A stretch of 64,000 nucleotides of DNA from assembly GCA_030491005.1 (NCBI GenBank), contig JAKZMJ010000005.1:147019-211018 (forward strand). Reading direction: 5' to 3'. Source of the DNA: Sulfurospirillum sp. (GTDB lineage: Bacteria; Campylobacterota; Campylobacteria; Campylobacterales; Arcobacteraceae). Shown piece after piece: positions 36,110-45,551 of the stretch; the stretch's first letter is position 1, and every line of letters begins with the position of its first letter. The position numbers were made by a program, and so were the translations under genes. The notes beneath the pieces were generated by a model that had not been told where the DNA came from, did not search any database, and was given only the letters and a program-made list of their open reading frames with translations.

Positions 36110-36667
36110 CTAAACCTTAAGTATTTCTTGTTCTTTTGTTTTTAAAATATCATCACAGGAGTTTACAACTGTGTTGGTTATTTTTTGAATTTCATCAAGT
36201 GCTTTTTTATTCTCATCGTCAGAAATATCTTTGTCTTTATGCAAAGTTTTTATTTTATCATTTGAATGTTTTCGTATATTTCTAATTGCTACTTTTGCAT
36301 TATCAGTCATAACTTTTGCACCCTTTGCACTTTCTTTTCTTTGCTCAACAGTCATGGGTGCAAAATATAGTTTTATTATTTCTCCATCATTATTTGGATT
36401 AACACCTATATTTGCATTTTGAATTGCTTTTTCAATTTTTTCTAATAGATTTTTTTCCCATGGATTAACAACGATAGTTGTAGCATCTGTGGCTATTACT
36501 GAACCAACTTGAGTTAATTGTGTTTGTGTACCATAATAATCTATCTTAATGGCATCTAAAACAGAAGTAGTGACCTTTCCTGTTCTTAGTGTTTTATAAT
36601 CACGTCTTAAAGCTTCAATTGATTTTTGCATATTTTCTTTTGCATTAGTGTATATATCTTCTAACAT
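36110..36667 (-). CDS. frr: Ribosome recycling factor
   Basis: RRF splits post-termination ribosomes together with EF-G. It is 185 residues long, with the expected three-helix bundle and central beta domain: [63 protein letters not shown] and [15 protein letters not shown]. Full length with a clear start at 36667. It is followed immediately by pyrE, an order conserved in several Campylobacterota. Confidence 0.96.
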   Translation of the reverse strand: MLEDIYTNAKENMQKSIEALRRDYKTLRTGKVTTSVLDAIKIDYYGTQTQLTQVGSVIATDATTIVVNPWEKNLLEKIEKAIQNANIGVNPNNDGEIIKLYFAPMTVEQRKESAKGAKVMTDNAKVAIRNIRKHSNDKIKTLHKDKDISDDENKKALDEIQKITNTVVNSCDDILKTKEQEILKV

Positions 36668-36672
36668 ATTTA

Positions 36673-37626
36673 TTATTCCCCTTTATTTTTGATTAGCATA
36701 ATACTTGATCTTGTATAAATATTCGTAGCTAAAGATAGTCTAATCCTATTTTTTTTTAAGTACTTGTTTATCTTAAGTTCAATAATACCATTATTAGCAA
36801 CAATATTTGACCAACCATAGCCTGTAATAAACAACTTTAGATTTTTTAATTTTGGATTTACTTTAGCATATACGGTTTTTAGTATACCATCTTTTGGATA
36901 AATTAAAGGCTCCATCCATTTGACATCAATTGTTTTATATTTAAAAACTTCTCTTAAGCTAGTCTTTGAGGATATTGGTATTCTCCTTATATTTAAAACA
37001 TCTGAATTTGTATAAACTGAACCTGGACTTTGGTTAAATATTGCATCAAATTTAAATTTATTTATTTCTTTAAAAACTTTTTGATTATATTCTCCAAAGG
37101 GATAAACATAAGTGTTTACTTTTTGATTTAATTTTTTAAAAATCAAATCTAAACCTTTTTTAGTATCTTCATATATCTCATTTGAACCAAGATGAGTTAG
37201 GTGTTTGTGGGAATAAGAATGTAAAGAAATATCACCATAGTTCGATATTTCTTTGATTTGTTTCCAAGTTAAAAAATCTTTATAATTATCATCTATAGCT
37301 TTTACATAAAGTGCTAAGACAAATGGGTATTTGTATTCTTTAAATATTTTAAAAGCATGAGTATAAAAACTTTTATATCCATCATCAATCATTAAAAGAA
37401 CCCAATTATCTGGTATAGTTTCTTTTTGATTTAATTTTTCAAGTAAATCAGAAAGACTAACAACCTTATATGAATGTTTTTTCAAAAACTCAAATTGTTC
37501 TATTAATTTAATACTTGATATATTAGTACTTGGGTGTTTGAATTCATTAAACCTATGATAAACAAATACATGAGCATTTGCATTAAGGTATAAATAAGAT
37601 ATAAAAAGAAGTAAGAAATACTTCAA
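36673..37626 (-). CDS. Exported polysaccharide deacetylase-family protein
   Basis: The 317-residue protein has a signal peptide [18 protein letters not shown]. The NodB-like domain is visible as [18 protein letters not shown] (metal-binding Asp pair), [15 protein letters not shown] (metal-binding His residues), [12 protein letters not shown] and [12 protein letters not shown]. After about residue 230 comes a beta-rich domain of unknown role ending in ARSSIML-like strands. It probably removes acetyl groups from a cell-envelope glycan in the periplasm. It sits between secG and frr, 5-7 bp from each. Confidence 0.88.
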   Translation of the reverse strand: MKYFLLLFISYLYLNANAHVFVYHRFNEFKHPSTNISSIKLIEQFEFLKKHSYKVVSLSDLLEKLNQKETIPDNWVLLMIDDGYKSFYTHAFKIFKEYKYPFVLALYVKAIDDNYKDFLTWKQIKEISNYGDISLHSYSHKHLTHLGSNEIYEDTKKGLDLIFKKLNQKVNTYVYPFGEYNQKVFKEINKFKFDAIFNQSPGSVYTNSDVLNIRRIPISSKTSLREVFKYKTIDVKWMEPLIYPKDGILKTVYAKVNPKLKNLKLFITGYGWSNIVANNGIIELKINKYLKKNRIRLSLATNIYTRSSIMLIKNKGE

Positions 37627-37632
37627 TTTATC

Positions 37633-37974
37633 TTACTTGCTATTTGGAATAACTGGTACAGCAGGTACTAATGGAATTTGTTTGCTAGTATTAGGTTTAG
37701 CAGGTATTAGCCTGTCAGTTTTTACTGTATCGACTACACTTTGTTGTTTTTGTTGATTATATATATAACCAAGAGTTAAGGTATTAGTAACAAATAATAA
37801 ACCAAGTGTCATAGTGATTTTTGTTAAAAAACTAGCAGGACCTTTTGCTCCAAATAAAGAATCATTACTACCACTATAGGCACCAAGACCTATACTAGAA
37901 CTTTTTTGTAATAATACTGATATAGTTAACATTATTGCTAAAACAAATTGCACTATTAAAAGAGATGATGACAT
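37633..37974 (-). CDS. secG: Preprotein translocase subunit SecG
   Basis: Auxiliary subunit of the SecYEG channel. The 113-residue protein has two helices (LLIVQFVLAIMLTISVLLQK and FLTKITMTLGLLFVTNTLTLGY) separated by the conserved cytoplasmic SIGLGAYSGSNDSLFGAKGPASF. The C-terminal tail is Pro/Lys-rich, VPAVPVIPNSK, and is longer than in E. coli. It begins the minus-strand run secG, deacetylase, frr, pyrE. Confidence 0.95.
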   Translation of the reverse strand: MSSSLLIVQFVLAIMLTISVLLQKSSSIGLGAYSGSNDSLFGAKGPASFLTKITMTLGLLFVTNTLTLGYIYNQQKQQSVVDTVKTDRLIPAKPNTSKQIPLVPAVPVIPNSK

Positions 37975-38077
37975 ATTTACTTTCCTTGTTGAAAAATGGA
38001 ACCTATTTTACCTTAAATTTATTTAAAAAAAGTTAAAATTCTTTAAATTTACTAAAAAGAAAGTAGAACTTATAAAT

Positions 38078-38773
38078 ATGCTTATACAAAAAGAATTTTC
38101 AAAACATGCATTTGAATACGATAATTTTAATATTATCCAACAATTAGCAGCAAAAGCATTGGTTCGAGATATAACTAATCAACCTAAAAGAATACTAGAA
38201 ATAGGCTCAGGTTCAGGGCAGGTGGTAAAATATATTACTTGGGATTTTGATTTATATACAGCAGTAGATTTTTCAGCTTCCATGTGCGAAATACACCCAA
38301 AAAGAAAAAATCTTAATATTATGTGTTATGATTTTGATTCAGATAAATTTATAAAAAAAATGCAAAATGAATATTTTGATATCATCATTTCCTCTTCATC
38401 TTTACAATGGTCAAAGAATTTACCAAAACTATTAGAACATTTAAGTAAAATTACAAAAACTTTTTATGCCGTTTTATTTACTTCTAATACTTTTAAAAGT
38501 ATACAAAATATCACTAAAATTTCATCACCCATTCTTTGCCAAGAAGATATTAAAAGTGCTTTTTTAAATAACTTTGAGTGTGAATTTGATATATTGACTT
38601 ATAAATTAGAATTTGAAAATAAAAAAGAATTATTTGCTTATATTAAAAAATCTGGAGTGGCTTCTAATACTAAAGCACTAGATTTTAAAAATGCAAAAAA
38701 ATTATATAAGGAATATAAAGTAAATTATTTAGAATTTGAGCTTATTTTTGTTAAAGCTATTTCTAAATCATAA
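38078..38773 (+). CDS. bioC: Malonyl-ACP O-methyltransferase BioC
   Basis: BioC methylates malonyl-ACP to start biotin pimelate synthesis. The 231 residues begin with the BioC-type FSKHAFEYDNFNIIQ, followed by SAM motif I ILEIGSGSGQVVKYI, YTAVDFSASMCEIH and IISSSSLQWSKNLPKLL (the 'SNxAxQW' region). The C-terminus YKEYKVNYLEFELIFVKA matches the family's end. Its last 49 bp overlap the convergent gene at 38725-39129. No other bio genes are nearby. Confidence 0.88.
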   Translation: MLIQKEFSKHAFEYDNFNIIQQLAAKALVRDITNQPKRILEIGSGSGQVVKYITWDFDLYTAVDFSASMCEIHPKRKNLNIMCYDFDSDKFIKKMQNEYFDIIISSSSLQWSKNLPKLLEHLSKITKTFYAVLFTSNTFKSIQNITKISSPILCQEDIKSAFLNNFECEFDILTYKLEFENKKELFAYIKKSGVASNTKALDFKNAKKLYKEYKVNYLEFELIFVKAISKS

Positions 38774-39129
38774 AGTTCATATCTTATGTATTTAAAGTTT
38801 TCACTATCTTTTACTGAATTTAGCTTGAAAAACTCTTCTAATACTCTTGCACTTTCTTGAGCTCTTTTAAAATTTGCTACAAGAATAGATTTTAAATCGT
38901 TTCGTAATTGCTCACTAGGAGTAGACTGTTTTAAAACATCATTTTTGATATCTCTTGATTTTAGTAAGTTATCATATTGTGCAACTCTACTTTTATGCCT
39001 TAAGACTTTGAGTTTATAAGATATTTCTTTGTTGTTATAAATATATCTAAATATATCTTCAACAACACGAATACCTTCTCTTAACCTATTCAAATTTGCA
39101 TCAAGTAATCTTAAAGTATTTTGTTCCAT
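38725..39129 (-). CDS. Short thiamine-phosphate pyrophosphorylase-like protein
   Basis: A 134-residue, mostly helical protein beginning LRLLDANLNRLREGIRVVEDIFRYI. This R-x-x-D-A-N-x-N-R-x-R-E-G motif is found as an N-terminal domain of some ThiE proteins and as a stand-alone protein annotated thiamine-phosphate pyrophosphorylase in Campylobacterota. It lacks the TIM barrel, so it cannot itself be the synthase. Its role in thiamine metabolism is unproven. The second helix pair repeats the theme (AQESARVLEEFFKL). The 3' end overlaps bioC by 49 bp. Confidence 0.75.
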   Translation of the reverse strand: MEQNTLRLLDANLNRLREGIRVVEDIFRYIYNNKEISYKLKVLRHKSRVAQYDNLLKSRDIKNDVLKQSTPSEQLRNDLKSILVANFKRAQESARVLEEFFKLNSVKDSENFKYIRYELYDLEIALTKISSNSK

Positions 39130-39151
39130 TATAAGCTTATTTAAAATGTAT

Positions 39152-39183
39152 AACTATACTCTTGAGTACTCAAGAGTATAGTT
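39152..39183. terminator. 32-bp perfect palindrome between two minus-strand genes
   Basis: AACTATACTCTTGAG (39152-39166), TA, then the exact complement to 39183. It lies just after the Bax inhibitor-like gene and before the ThiE-like gene on the minus strand. A hairpin with 15-bp arms is a likely terminator or mRNA-stabilising structure; only a weak U-tract follows (TTATACATTTT). Confidence 0.55.
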
Positions 39184-39185
39184 TA

Positions 39186-39878
39186 TTAGTCATCACTATT
39201 AAAAATACCTAAAATTTGTAATAGTGATATAAATAGATTAAAAAAGTCTAAATATAAAGATAAGGCAGCTTCAATTGGAGAATCATATCCACCTTTTATG
39301 ATTTGCTGAGTATCATATAATATGAAAGCAGAAAATAGTAAAGCTCCACCACTGGCAATTAATAGTTGAAACATTGATGACTGGAAAAATATATTTGATA
39401 TACTTGCTACTATCATTATGATAAGTGCAATAAATAGCATTTTCCCCATAGATGAAAAGTCTCTCTTAGTTGACATTGCAAACATAGATATTCCACCAAA
39501 TGCAACTGAGGTCATTAAAAATGCTTGCCCAACAATAGAAGCTCCTCCTGGCATGGAAAAAATAGATGTTAATAGGGGTGCTATTGTTAATCCTGAGATA
39601 AAAGCAAAAGCAAATAAAACAGCTAAGTTAACACCTGGAATATGTTTAACTCTAGGAATTACAAACCAAATTAATGCAATTTCAATACCAAATAATAGCC
39701 AATATATTCCTCCCATTAAATAAGATACAATATCAAGCCCAATATAAGCTCCAGCAGTTGCTGCTAAAAGTGAACCTGCAAATAATTGATAAGTTGCTTT
39801 TAAAAAACTCATTAATTTTATTCTTGATGAATCCATAGTTTGATTCGATTCGTGAGATAAATAATCTCTATTATACAT
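39186..39878 (-). CDS. Bax inhibitor-1/YccA-family membrane protein
   Basis: The 230-residue protein has seven predicted helices, a start LMSFLKATYQLFAGSLLAATAGAYIG and the family's C-terminal ALSLYLDFFNLFISLLQILGI, with Asp-rich turns (LYDTQQIIKGGYDSP) that bind calcium in BsYetJ-type relatives. In bacteria these proteins form pH-sensitive calcium leaks or interact with FtsH. The start at 39878 has AAAGGATT upstream. It is monocistronic, judging by the palindrome behind it. Confidence 0.92.
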   Translation of the reverse strand: MYNRDYLSHESNQTMDSSRIKLMSFLKATYQLFAGSLLAATAGAYIGLDIVSYLMGGIYWLLFGIEIALIWFVIPRVKHIPGVNLAVLFAFAFISGLTIAPLLTSIFSMPGGASIVGQAFLMTSVAFGGISMFAMSTKRDFSSMGKMLFIALIIMIVASISNIFFQSSMFQLLIASGGALLFSAFILYDTQQIIKGGYDSPIEAALSLYLDFFNLFISLLQILGIFNSDD

Positions 39879-40045
39879 AATTAAAATCCTTTCTTTTTTA
39901 TATTAATACCACATTTTATTCTTTTAATCTTAATATTTACTTTAATAAATTCTAGCATTAGTTTTAACTAGTTATTTTGCTTGTAAATTTACTTAAATAA
40001 TTCTATTTTCTTTGTACGAAATTCTTTTTGCTTTAAGCATTATTG

Positions 40046-40063
40046 TTGTAAAATATTTTACAA
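40046..40063. promoter_or_regulatory. 18-bp perfect palindrome in divergent intergenic region
   Basis: TTGTAAAATATTTTACAA lies between the Bax inhibitor-like gene and the unknown gene at 40128, a gap of 249 bp with no other feature recognised. A symmetric site this size could be an operator, but AT-rich sequence produces such sites by chance. Confidence 0.35.
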
Positions 40064-40127
40064 ATTTATCATAATACTATACTTAATTTTTCAATAAAAA
40101 TTACCTTGATTGAAGGAGAACTCATAT

Positions 40128-41492
40128 ATGAATGTTAAAAAATTTTTAGCTATTGTTACAATAATAGGAATTATATCTTTTCCTATTGTAGTTGATAAGC
40201 TTATAAGTAAGGCTGTCATAAATGAAAAAAATACTTTACTTACTTATGGTCTTGAATTAAATGTTAAAAAAGAATTTGGCTTTTTTGGTTCTAAAAGAGA
40301 TATTGAACTTACTATCATAGATGCTGAAATTTTTTTTAAAACACTCTTGATTAAACTTGATATTAAGATTTTTGAGAAAAAACAATTAGCAAATTTCTTT
40401 TCTACTTCTAAAATAGATGATGTTTTAAAAGGAATGAAATTTAAAGGTAATATTATAACAAATAATTATTTGCCAAATGATTATGAGATTAATTTAGCTT
40501 TAAAAAAACTATCTACGAAAATAATGAGTGTGGTTTCTGTTGAAAAAGATTTAGAATTTATAATAGATTTATTAGAAGAAGAGATTGTTGAATTCAAGAT
40601 TATACTCAATGCAAATAATGAAGATGATTATACTATAATTCTAAAAGATATAAAAAAAGAAATGAATATTAAAGGTGAAAAAATATTCTTTGAGTTTGCA
40701 GATAATAAACTTGTTAAAGAAGATAATATGTATACTTATACGATAAATAAACAAATCTTTAAAACAAATAATAAAACAAACAATAAAGCAAATATATCTT
40801 TAAGTATGAATAATTTCAAAGAAACTTACTCCTATGATGATGAGTTCAATCAATTTCTTGATATATCCTTAAATGATTATGAATTATTTACAAAAACATT
40901 CAATCTTAAGGTATTAAAGTTTTTTATGAAAATAAAAACTAGTTCAAAAAAAGAAATTGTAAATAATGATTTTTTACTTAATATAAATCATTTTTTTCTA
41001 AGAAATAAATTATTAATCACTTCTTTTGATAAATTAGGCTTTTATCTTAATTTTTACAATATAAAAGAAAAAGAAATAAAAAACTTATTAGATAGCATAC
41101 AAAATCCTAATAATTATTATATTTCATCTTCAGAAAATAAATTATTTCTAGCTCTTTTAGATATAGTAAATTTGGGATTTGATACGAAGCTTACATTAAA
41201 TCTTAAAAATTTAAATTTTTCAGGTCAATTATTAAATAATTTAGACCTTCAAATAGATGTTAAATTAAATAAGAATCGAATAACAAATAGTTCATTACCA
41301 CCTGAAATATTAGAAAACCTTGATATCACTTCTAAAATCATCTTAGATGAAAAGTTTTTACAAAATCCTCTAATAAAAATGAGTCTAGGAAAAATACTCT
41401 CTTATGGGAAAGTTAAAGGTACTTCTGTGATTTTTGATATTAAATATAAAGATTTAGTATTAAGAGTAAATGATAATAAAGTTAAGCTTTAA
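40128..41492 (+). CDS. Hypothetical membrane-anchored protein (possibly DUF945-like)
   Basis: The protein of about 454 residues starts at ATG 40128, with GAAGGAG upstream. One N-terminal helix (FLAIVTIIGIISFPIVVDKLI) anchors a long periplasmic part rich in beta strands with repeating patterns such as NLALKKLSTKI and SLSMNNFKETYSY. The end FDIKYKDLVLRVNDNKVKL recalls the layout of YdgA/DUF945 proteins. No enzyme motif is visible. It lies 47 bp upstream of pyrB on the same strand. Confidence 0.6.
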   Translation: MNVKKFLAIVTIIGIISFPIVVDKLISKAVINEKNTLLTYGLELNVKKEFGFFGSKRDIELTIIDAEIFFKTLLIKLDIKIFEKKQLANFFSTSKIDDVLKGMKFKGNIITNNYLPNDYEINLALKKLSTKIMSVVSVEKDLEFIIDLLEEEIVEFKIILNANNEDDYTIILKDIKKEMNIKGEKIFFEFADNKLVKEDNMYTYTINKQIFKTNNKTNNKANISLSMNNFKETYSYDDEFNQFLDISLNDYELFTKTFNLKVLKFFMKIKTSSKKEIVNNDFLLNINHFFLRNKLLITSFDKLGFYLNFYNIKEKEIKNLLDSIQNPNNYYISSSENKLFLALLDIVNLGFDTKLTLNLKNLNFSGQLLNNLDLQIDVKLNKNRITNSSLPPEILENLDITSKIILDEKFLQNPLIKMSLGKILSYGKVKGTSVIFDIKYKDLVLRVNDNKVKL

Positions 41493-41539
41493 ACTTTGTA
41501 TCATTTGTTAATGAATTATTGTAAGGAAAAAGGAACAAA

Positions 41540-42415
41540 ATGCAAAACCTGATTACAACTTCTGATTTTACTAAAGACGAAATTATAAATTTATTTGACA
41601 ATACAAGACAATTCTTAGATTTTAAATCAAGCGAAATTTTAAAAGGTAAAATTATCGTAATTTTATTTTTTGAAAACTCAACAAGAACTAGAAGCTCTTT
41701 TGAAATAGCAGCAAAAAGATTAGGTGCTCAAATAGTAGCCTTAGATGTGGGTACATCTTCTCGAAATAAGGGCGAAACTATATTTGATACAGTTGCTAAT
41801 ATAAATGCGATGAAACCTGATGCTCTTATTATCAGGCACAGTAAGTGGGGTCTTCCTGAAACATTAAGTAAGTATGTAGCTTGTCCTATTATAAATGCAG
41901 GAGATGGCGAACATGCACATCCTACTCAAGCCTTATTGGATTTGTTTACAATAATTGAGCATTTTAAAGGTGATATTAAAGGCAAAAAAATTGCCATTGT
42001 AGGAGATGTTAAAAGTTCAAGGGTTTGTGGTTCTAATAAAAGACTTCTTCCAAGGTTTGGGTTAGAGCTTTGTTTTGTAGCACCTAAGTGTTTTCAATAT
42101 GAAAATAGTGAATATAAACAGTATGATAGCTTAAATGATGTTATAGACAATGTTGATATTATTATGAGTTTAAGAACTCAACTAGAAAGGCATAATGAAC
42201 GATTTTTTGAATCTTTAAATGAATATGCAAAAAATTATTGCATCACTAAAGAAGTTTTTGGAAACAGAGATATTCTACTCTTGCACCCAGGACCTGTTAA
42301 TAGAAATATTGATATTTCTGATGAAATGCTAAAAGATCCTAGAAATAAAATATTAGAACAAGTTACAAATGGTGTAGCAGTTAGAATGGCAATACTTCAA
42401 AAATTAATAAAATAA
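41540..42415 (+). CDS. pyrB: Aspartate carbamoyltransferase, catalytic subunit
   Basis: PyrB makes carbamoyl-aspartate from carbamoyl phosphate and aspartate. The 291-residue protein carries the phosphate loop FFENSTRTRSSFEIA at about residues 43-57, the neighbouring SSRNKGETIFDTV loop, ADEx-type HAHPTQALLDLFTI, and LHPGPVNRNIDIS. The start at 41540 follows AAGGAAAAAGGAAC. No pyrI regulatory subunit is nearby. It is followed by pabB 8 bp later. Confidence 0.97.
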   Translation: MQNLITTSDFTKDEIINLFDNTRQFLDFKSSEILKGKIIVILFFENSTRTRSSFEIAAKRLGAQIVALDVGTSSRNKGETIFDTVANINAMKPDALIIRHSKWGLPETLSKYVACPIINAGDGEHAHPTQALLDLFTIIEHFKGDIKGKKIAIVGDVKSSRVCGSNKRLLPRFGLELCFVAPKCFQYENSEYKQYDSLNDVIDNVDIIMSLRTQLERHNERFFESLNEYAKNYCITKEVFGNRDILLLHPGPVNRNIDISDEMLKDPRNKILEQVTNGVAVRMAILQKLIK

Positions 42416-42423
42416 GTAATTAT

Positions 42424-43380
42424 TTGAAAAAAGAAGAAATTAGATTAATCTTAAATCAATATGGGGCTTCTCAAAAAGCATTCTTTTTTGCGATATCTTA
42501 TGATTTTTCTAAATTTTATATTAACACTTTAGATACTTTGCCTAAAGAAATCAAATATTCTATGAATAATACATCTTCAATAGAAAGCTTAAATAAAGAA
42601 GATATTATTAAATATCCTATATCTTTTGAAGAATATAAAGAAAGATTTGACATCTTACAAGAGTATATTAAAAATGGAGATACTTATCTAGCTAATCTTA
42701 CATTTCAAACAAAAATAAAAACAAAATTTAATTTAAATGACATATATGAAAAAGCACAAGCTAAGCATAAATTAAAATTCTTTGATAAATTTGTATGTTT
42801 TTCACCAGAAACTTTTTGTGATATAAAAGAGAATAAGATTTATACTTTTCCTATCAAAGGTACGATTGACGCAAGTGTTGCTAATGCAGAGAATATATTA
42901 TTAGATAATATTAAAGAAAAAGCAGAACATACTATGGTAGTTGATTTATTAAGAAATGATTTATCAAAAATAGCGTCAAATGTTAGCGTTGAGCATTTTA
43001 GATATACCGATATCATAAATGCAGGAGATAAAAAGCTATTACATACTTGCTCAAAGATATCTGGAAATCTCACAAAAAATTGGAATGAAAAAATAGGAGA
43101 TATTTTAACATCTATACTTCCAGCTGGTTCAGTTACAGGTTGCCCTAAAAAAAGTACGATAAATATTTTAAAAGAATTAGAAAACTATAATAGAGATTTT
43201 TATACAGGTATTTTTGGTGTATATGAGAATGATAGCCTTAATTCAGCTGTAATGATAAGGTTCATTGAAGAAAATAAAAATAAAGAAGTAGTTTTTAAAA
43301 GTGGTGGGGGTATTACTTGTGATTCTGATTCTTTTATTGAATACCAAGAATTACTTGATAAGATTTATCTTGCTTTTTAA
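42424..43380 (+). CDS. pabB: Aminodeoxychorismate synthase component I
   Basis: Chorismate-binding enzyme of para-aminobenzoate (folate) synthesis. The 318-residue protein begins at a TTG (42424) and lacks the N-terminal regulatory lobe of TrpE. The signature TFPIKGTIDAS contains the Lys that marks PabB (PIKGT), followed by MVVDLLRNDLSKIA, SILPAGSVTGCPKKSTINIL and FKSGGGITCDSD. The following gene encodes the PabC-like lyase, giving a complete amination-lyase pair apart from the glutaminase PabA. Confidence 0.92.
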   Translation: MKKEEIRLILNQYGASQKAFFFAISYDFSKFYINTLDTLPKEIKYSMNNTSSIESLNKEDIIKYPISFEEYKERFDILQEYIKNGDTYLANLTFQTKIKTKFNLNDIYEKAQAKHKLKFFDKFVCFSPETFCDIKENKIYTFPIKGTIDASVANAENILLDNIKEKAEHTMVVDLLRNDLSKIASNVSVEHFRYTDIINAGDKKLLHTCSKISGNLTKNWNEKIGDILTSILPAGSVTGCPKKSTINILKELENYNRDFYTGIFGVYENDSLNSAVMIRFIEENKNKEVVFKSGGGITCDSDSFIEYQELLDKIYLAF

Positions 43381-43410
43381 ACTTAAGTTAAATAATACAA
43401 TGAAAAATAT

Positions 43411-43980
43411 ATGAGTAATGAAACTTTTTTTGAAACAATTAAATGCGAAGATTATAAAATATATAATTTAAAGTTTCACAATACAAGACTAGCAAAAACA
43501 ATAGCAAAAAATATTAATCTTGCTGAATATATCTACCCTTTAAATTCAAAATTATTAAAATGTAAAGTAATTTATAATGAAAATGAGATTTTAAGTGTGG
43601 ACTTTGAAACTTATAAAAAAAGAAATATTCAATCTTTTAAATTAATTTATGATGACAATATAAGTTATGGCAAAAAATCAACTTCAAGAGGTGATATTAA
43701 TAAATTATCTAATAAAAAAGATAATTCTGATGAAATTATCATTATAAAAAATAATTTAATAAGTGATACTTCTATAGCAAATATAGCTATTTTTGATGGA
43801 TATAATTGGTTAACACCAAAAACACCTTTACTTGAAGGTACTTGCAGAGCTAGATTATTAGAAAAAAAACAAATTTTTAAAAAAGATATTACTCTTGCTA
43901 TGTTACAAAATGCAAAAAAAATAGCACTTATGAATGCTATGATTGACTTTGATATTTTAGAAACTTATACTTTGGTTTGA
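43411..43980 (+). CDS. pabC: Aminotransferase class IV, 4-amino-4-deoxychorismate lyase-like
   Basis: A 189-residue, short fold-type IV PLP protein. Recognisable are LKFHNTRLAKTIAKNI near the N-terminus, the region around LIYDDNISYGKKS for the PLP Lys, and LISDTSIANIAIFDGYNWLTPKTPLLEGTCRARLLE, the class IV signature with the usual 'LLxGtxR' end. It follows pabB by 30 bp, supporting a role as the lyase releasing para-aminobenzoate and pyruvate. It is shorter than E. coli PabC (269 residues), as in relatives. Confidence 0.82.
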   Translation: MSNETFFETIKCEDYKIYNLKFHNTRLAKTIAKNINLAEYIYPLNSKLLKCKVIYNENEILSVDFETYKKRNIQSFKLIYDDNISYGKKSTSRGDINKLSNKKDNSDEIIIIKNNLISDTSIANIAIFDGYNWLTPKTPLLEGTCRARLLEKKQIFKKDITLAMLQNAKKIALMNAMIDFDILETYTLV

Positions 43981-44021
43981 TATTTTTTTGTAAGTTATGG
44001 TTCATCTTATAGTTGTTTTTC

Positions 44022-44333
44022 TTATATACTTCCTTCTTTTTCAATTACTAGCACTCTAGCTTCTCCAATAGGATGAGCATAATGTGCAGTTCCAACTGAA
44101 GCATAAAATATATCACCGATATTTAGTATTAATGATTTTTCTTTTTTATCCTCTTTGTAAAACATTTTAACTTGACCATCTAAAACGACAAATACTTCTT
44201 CTCCCTCATTGGTATGCCATTTATATGGTTTATCTGTCCAGTGTAGTTTAATAGTAATGCCATTCATATTTGAAATTTGTTTTGAACCCCAAGCATTTTT
44301 TGCTTTAAAATTCTTGCTTTTAATTATCTCCAT
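44022..44333 (-). CDS. Cupin-domain protein
   Basis: The 103-residue single cupin has metal-binding motif 1 KWHTNEGEEVFVVLDGQVKMFY and motif 2 GDIFYASVGTAHYAHPIG. The expected His/His/Glu/His ligands are present. Function unknown; such proteins often bind small ligands or a metal. It is convergent with pabC. Confidence 0.85.
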   Translation of the reverse strand: MEIIKSKNFKAKNAWGSKQISNMNGITIKLHWTDKPYKWHTNEGEEVFVVLDGQVKMFYKEDKKEKSLILNIGDIFYASVGTAHYAHPIGEARVLVIEKEGSI

Positions 44334-44481
44334 ATTTATTTACTCCTAAGCACAGATATATTCATAAAATTATGCCAATATTTATATTAAACTAAGCTAT
44401 TAATTAATAATTGAAATACAAAATAATTTTTTATAATATATTTAAACTTAAAGATATCATTAAATTGTTTGATATTTTTGC

Positions 44482-44487
44482 TATAAT
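44482..44487 (+). promoter_or_regulatory. -10 box of the ribB promoter
   Basis: TTTTTGCTATAATAT with TATAAT at 44482-44487, 35 bp before the ribB start codon, with periodic T-tracts upstream instead of a -35, the usual Campylobacterota form. No FMN riboswitch-like structure is apparent in the 189-bp gap. Confidence 0.55.
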
Positions 44488-44522
44488 ATCTTTAATTTTA
44501 AAACAATATAAAAGAGAATAAA

Positions 44523-45551
44523 ATGTCAGCAATAAAAAGAGTAAAAGAAGCAATAGAAGAGATTAAAAAAGGCAATATGGTTATCATGTTAGATGATGAG
44601 AATAGAGAGAATGAAGGAGATTTAGTTTACTCAGCAGCTTTTAGTACAGCAGATAAAGTAAATTTTATGGCAAGTTATGCCAAAGGTTTAATTTGTGTAT
44701 CTATTACAAATGAGACTGCTCGAAAACTAGATTTAAACCCTATGGTTAAGTCTAATACTTCATCTTATGAGACAGCTTTTACAGTATCCGTTGATGCAAA
44801 AGATGCTTTAACAGGAATTAGTGCCAAAGAAAGAGATGATACCATTAATATTTTAGCAAATCCTATTTCAAGTGCAAGTGATTTAGTAAGACCTGGGCAT
44901 ATTTTTCCATTGATTGCACAAAATGGTGGAGTATTAGTTAGAACTGGACATACTGAGGGAAGTATTGATTTGTGTAAATTATCTGGCTTAAATGGCGAAG
45001 CTGTTATTTGTGAGATTATGAAAGAAGATGGCACGATGGCACGAAGAGATGATCTTGATTTATTTGCACAAAAATACAATATGAAACAAATTTATATTTC
45101 AGATTTAGTTGAATACAGATTATCAAATGAGACATTAGTTGAAGAAATATCTTCTTCAAATATTACATTTTTTAAAAAAGATGCTAGAAAAATAACCTTT
45201 AAAGATCATCTAAAAAAAGAACATTTTGTAATAATTTTTGGGAAAATAGACTCTACAAGCCATGTAAAGTTTCATATTATAAATTCAGATATTGAATTAT
45301 TTTTTAATGATAAAAAACTATCTTCAATGTTAAAAACAATTGAATTCTTACAAGAAAACAAAGGAGTATTAATATTTTTAAATGATGATACTGCTCATAA
45401 AGAATCTAATAGAAACTATGGTATTGGGGCTCAGATATTAAACTGCCTTAACATAAAAGGAATAAAACTTCTAACTTCAGGAGGAAAACACTCTTATATA
45501 GGATTAAATGGTTTTGGTTTAGAAATAATAAAAGAAATACAACTTAATTAA
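44523..45551 (+). CDS. ribB: 3,4-dihydroxy-2-butanone 4-phosphate synthase with degenerate GTP cyclohydrolase II-like domain
   Basis: The N-terminal half (about residues 1-205) is RibB, which turns ribulose 5-phosphate into the four-carbon riboflavin precursor: MLDDENRENEGDLVY with the acidic metal site, FMASYAKGLICVSI, GHTEGSIDLCKLSGL and VICEIMKEDGTMARRDDL. The C-terminal half has the RibA outline but lacks the three zinc Cys and the catalytic Arg/Tyr motifs, keeping only NYGIGAQILNCL and the terminal GLE stretch. The separate intact RibA at 56585 supplies that activity. The 4-bp overlap is with the convergent ABC-F gene. Confidence 0.94.
   Translation: MSAIKRVKEAIEEIKKGNMVIMLDDENRENEGDLVYSAAFSTADKVNFMASYAKGLICVSITNETARKLDLNPMVKSNTSSYETAFTVSVDAKDALTGISAKERDDTINILANPISSASDLVRPGHIFPLIAQNGGVLVRTGHTEGSIDLCKLSGLNGEAVICEIMKEDGTMARRDDLDLFAQKYNMKQIYISDLVEYRLSNETLVEEISSSNITFFKKDARKITFKDHLKKEHFVIIFGKIDSTSHVKFHIINSDIELFFNDKKLSSMLKTIEFLQENKGVLIFLNDDTAHKESNRNYGIGAQILNCLNIKGIKLLTSGGKHSYIGLNGFGLEIIKEIQLN

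Noticed and set aside
40046..40063. Fur box reading of the TTGTAAAATATTTTACAA palindrome
   Set aside because: It resembles symmetric AT-rich operators in general and does not match a Fur consensus well enough; listed only as a low-confidence palindrome.
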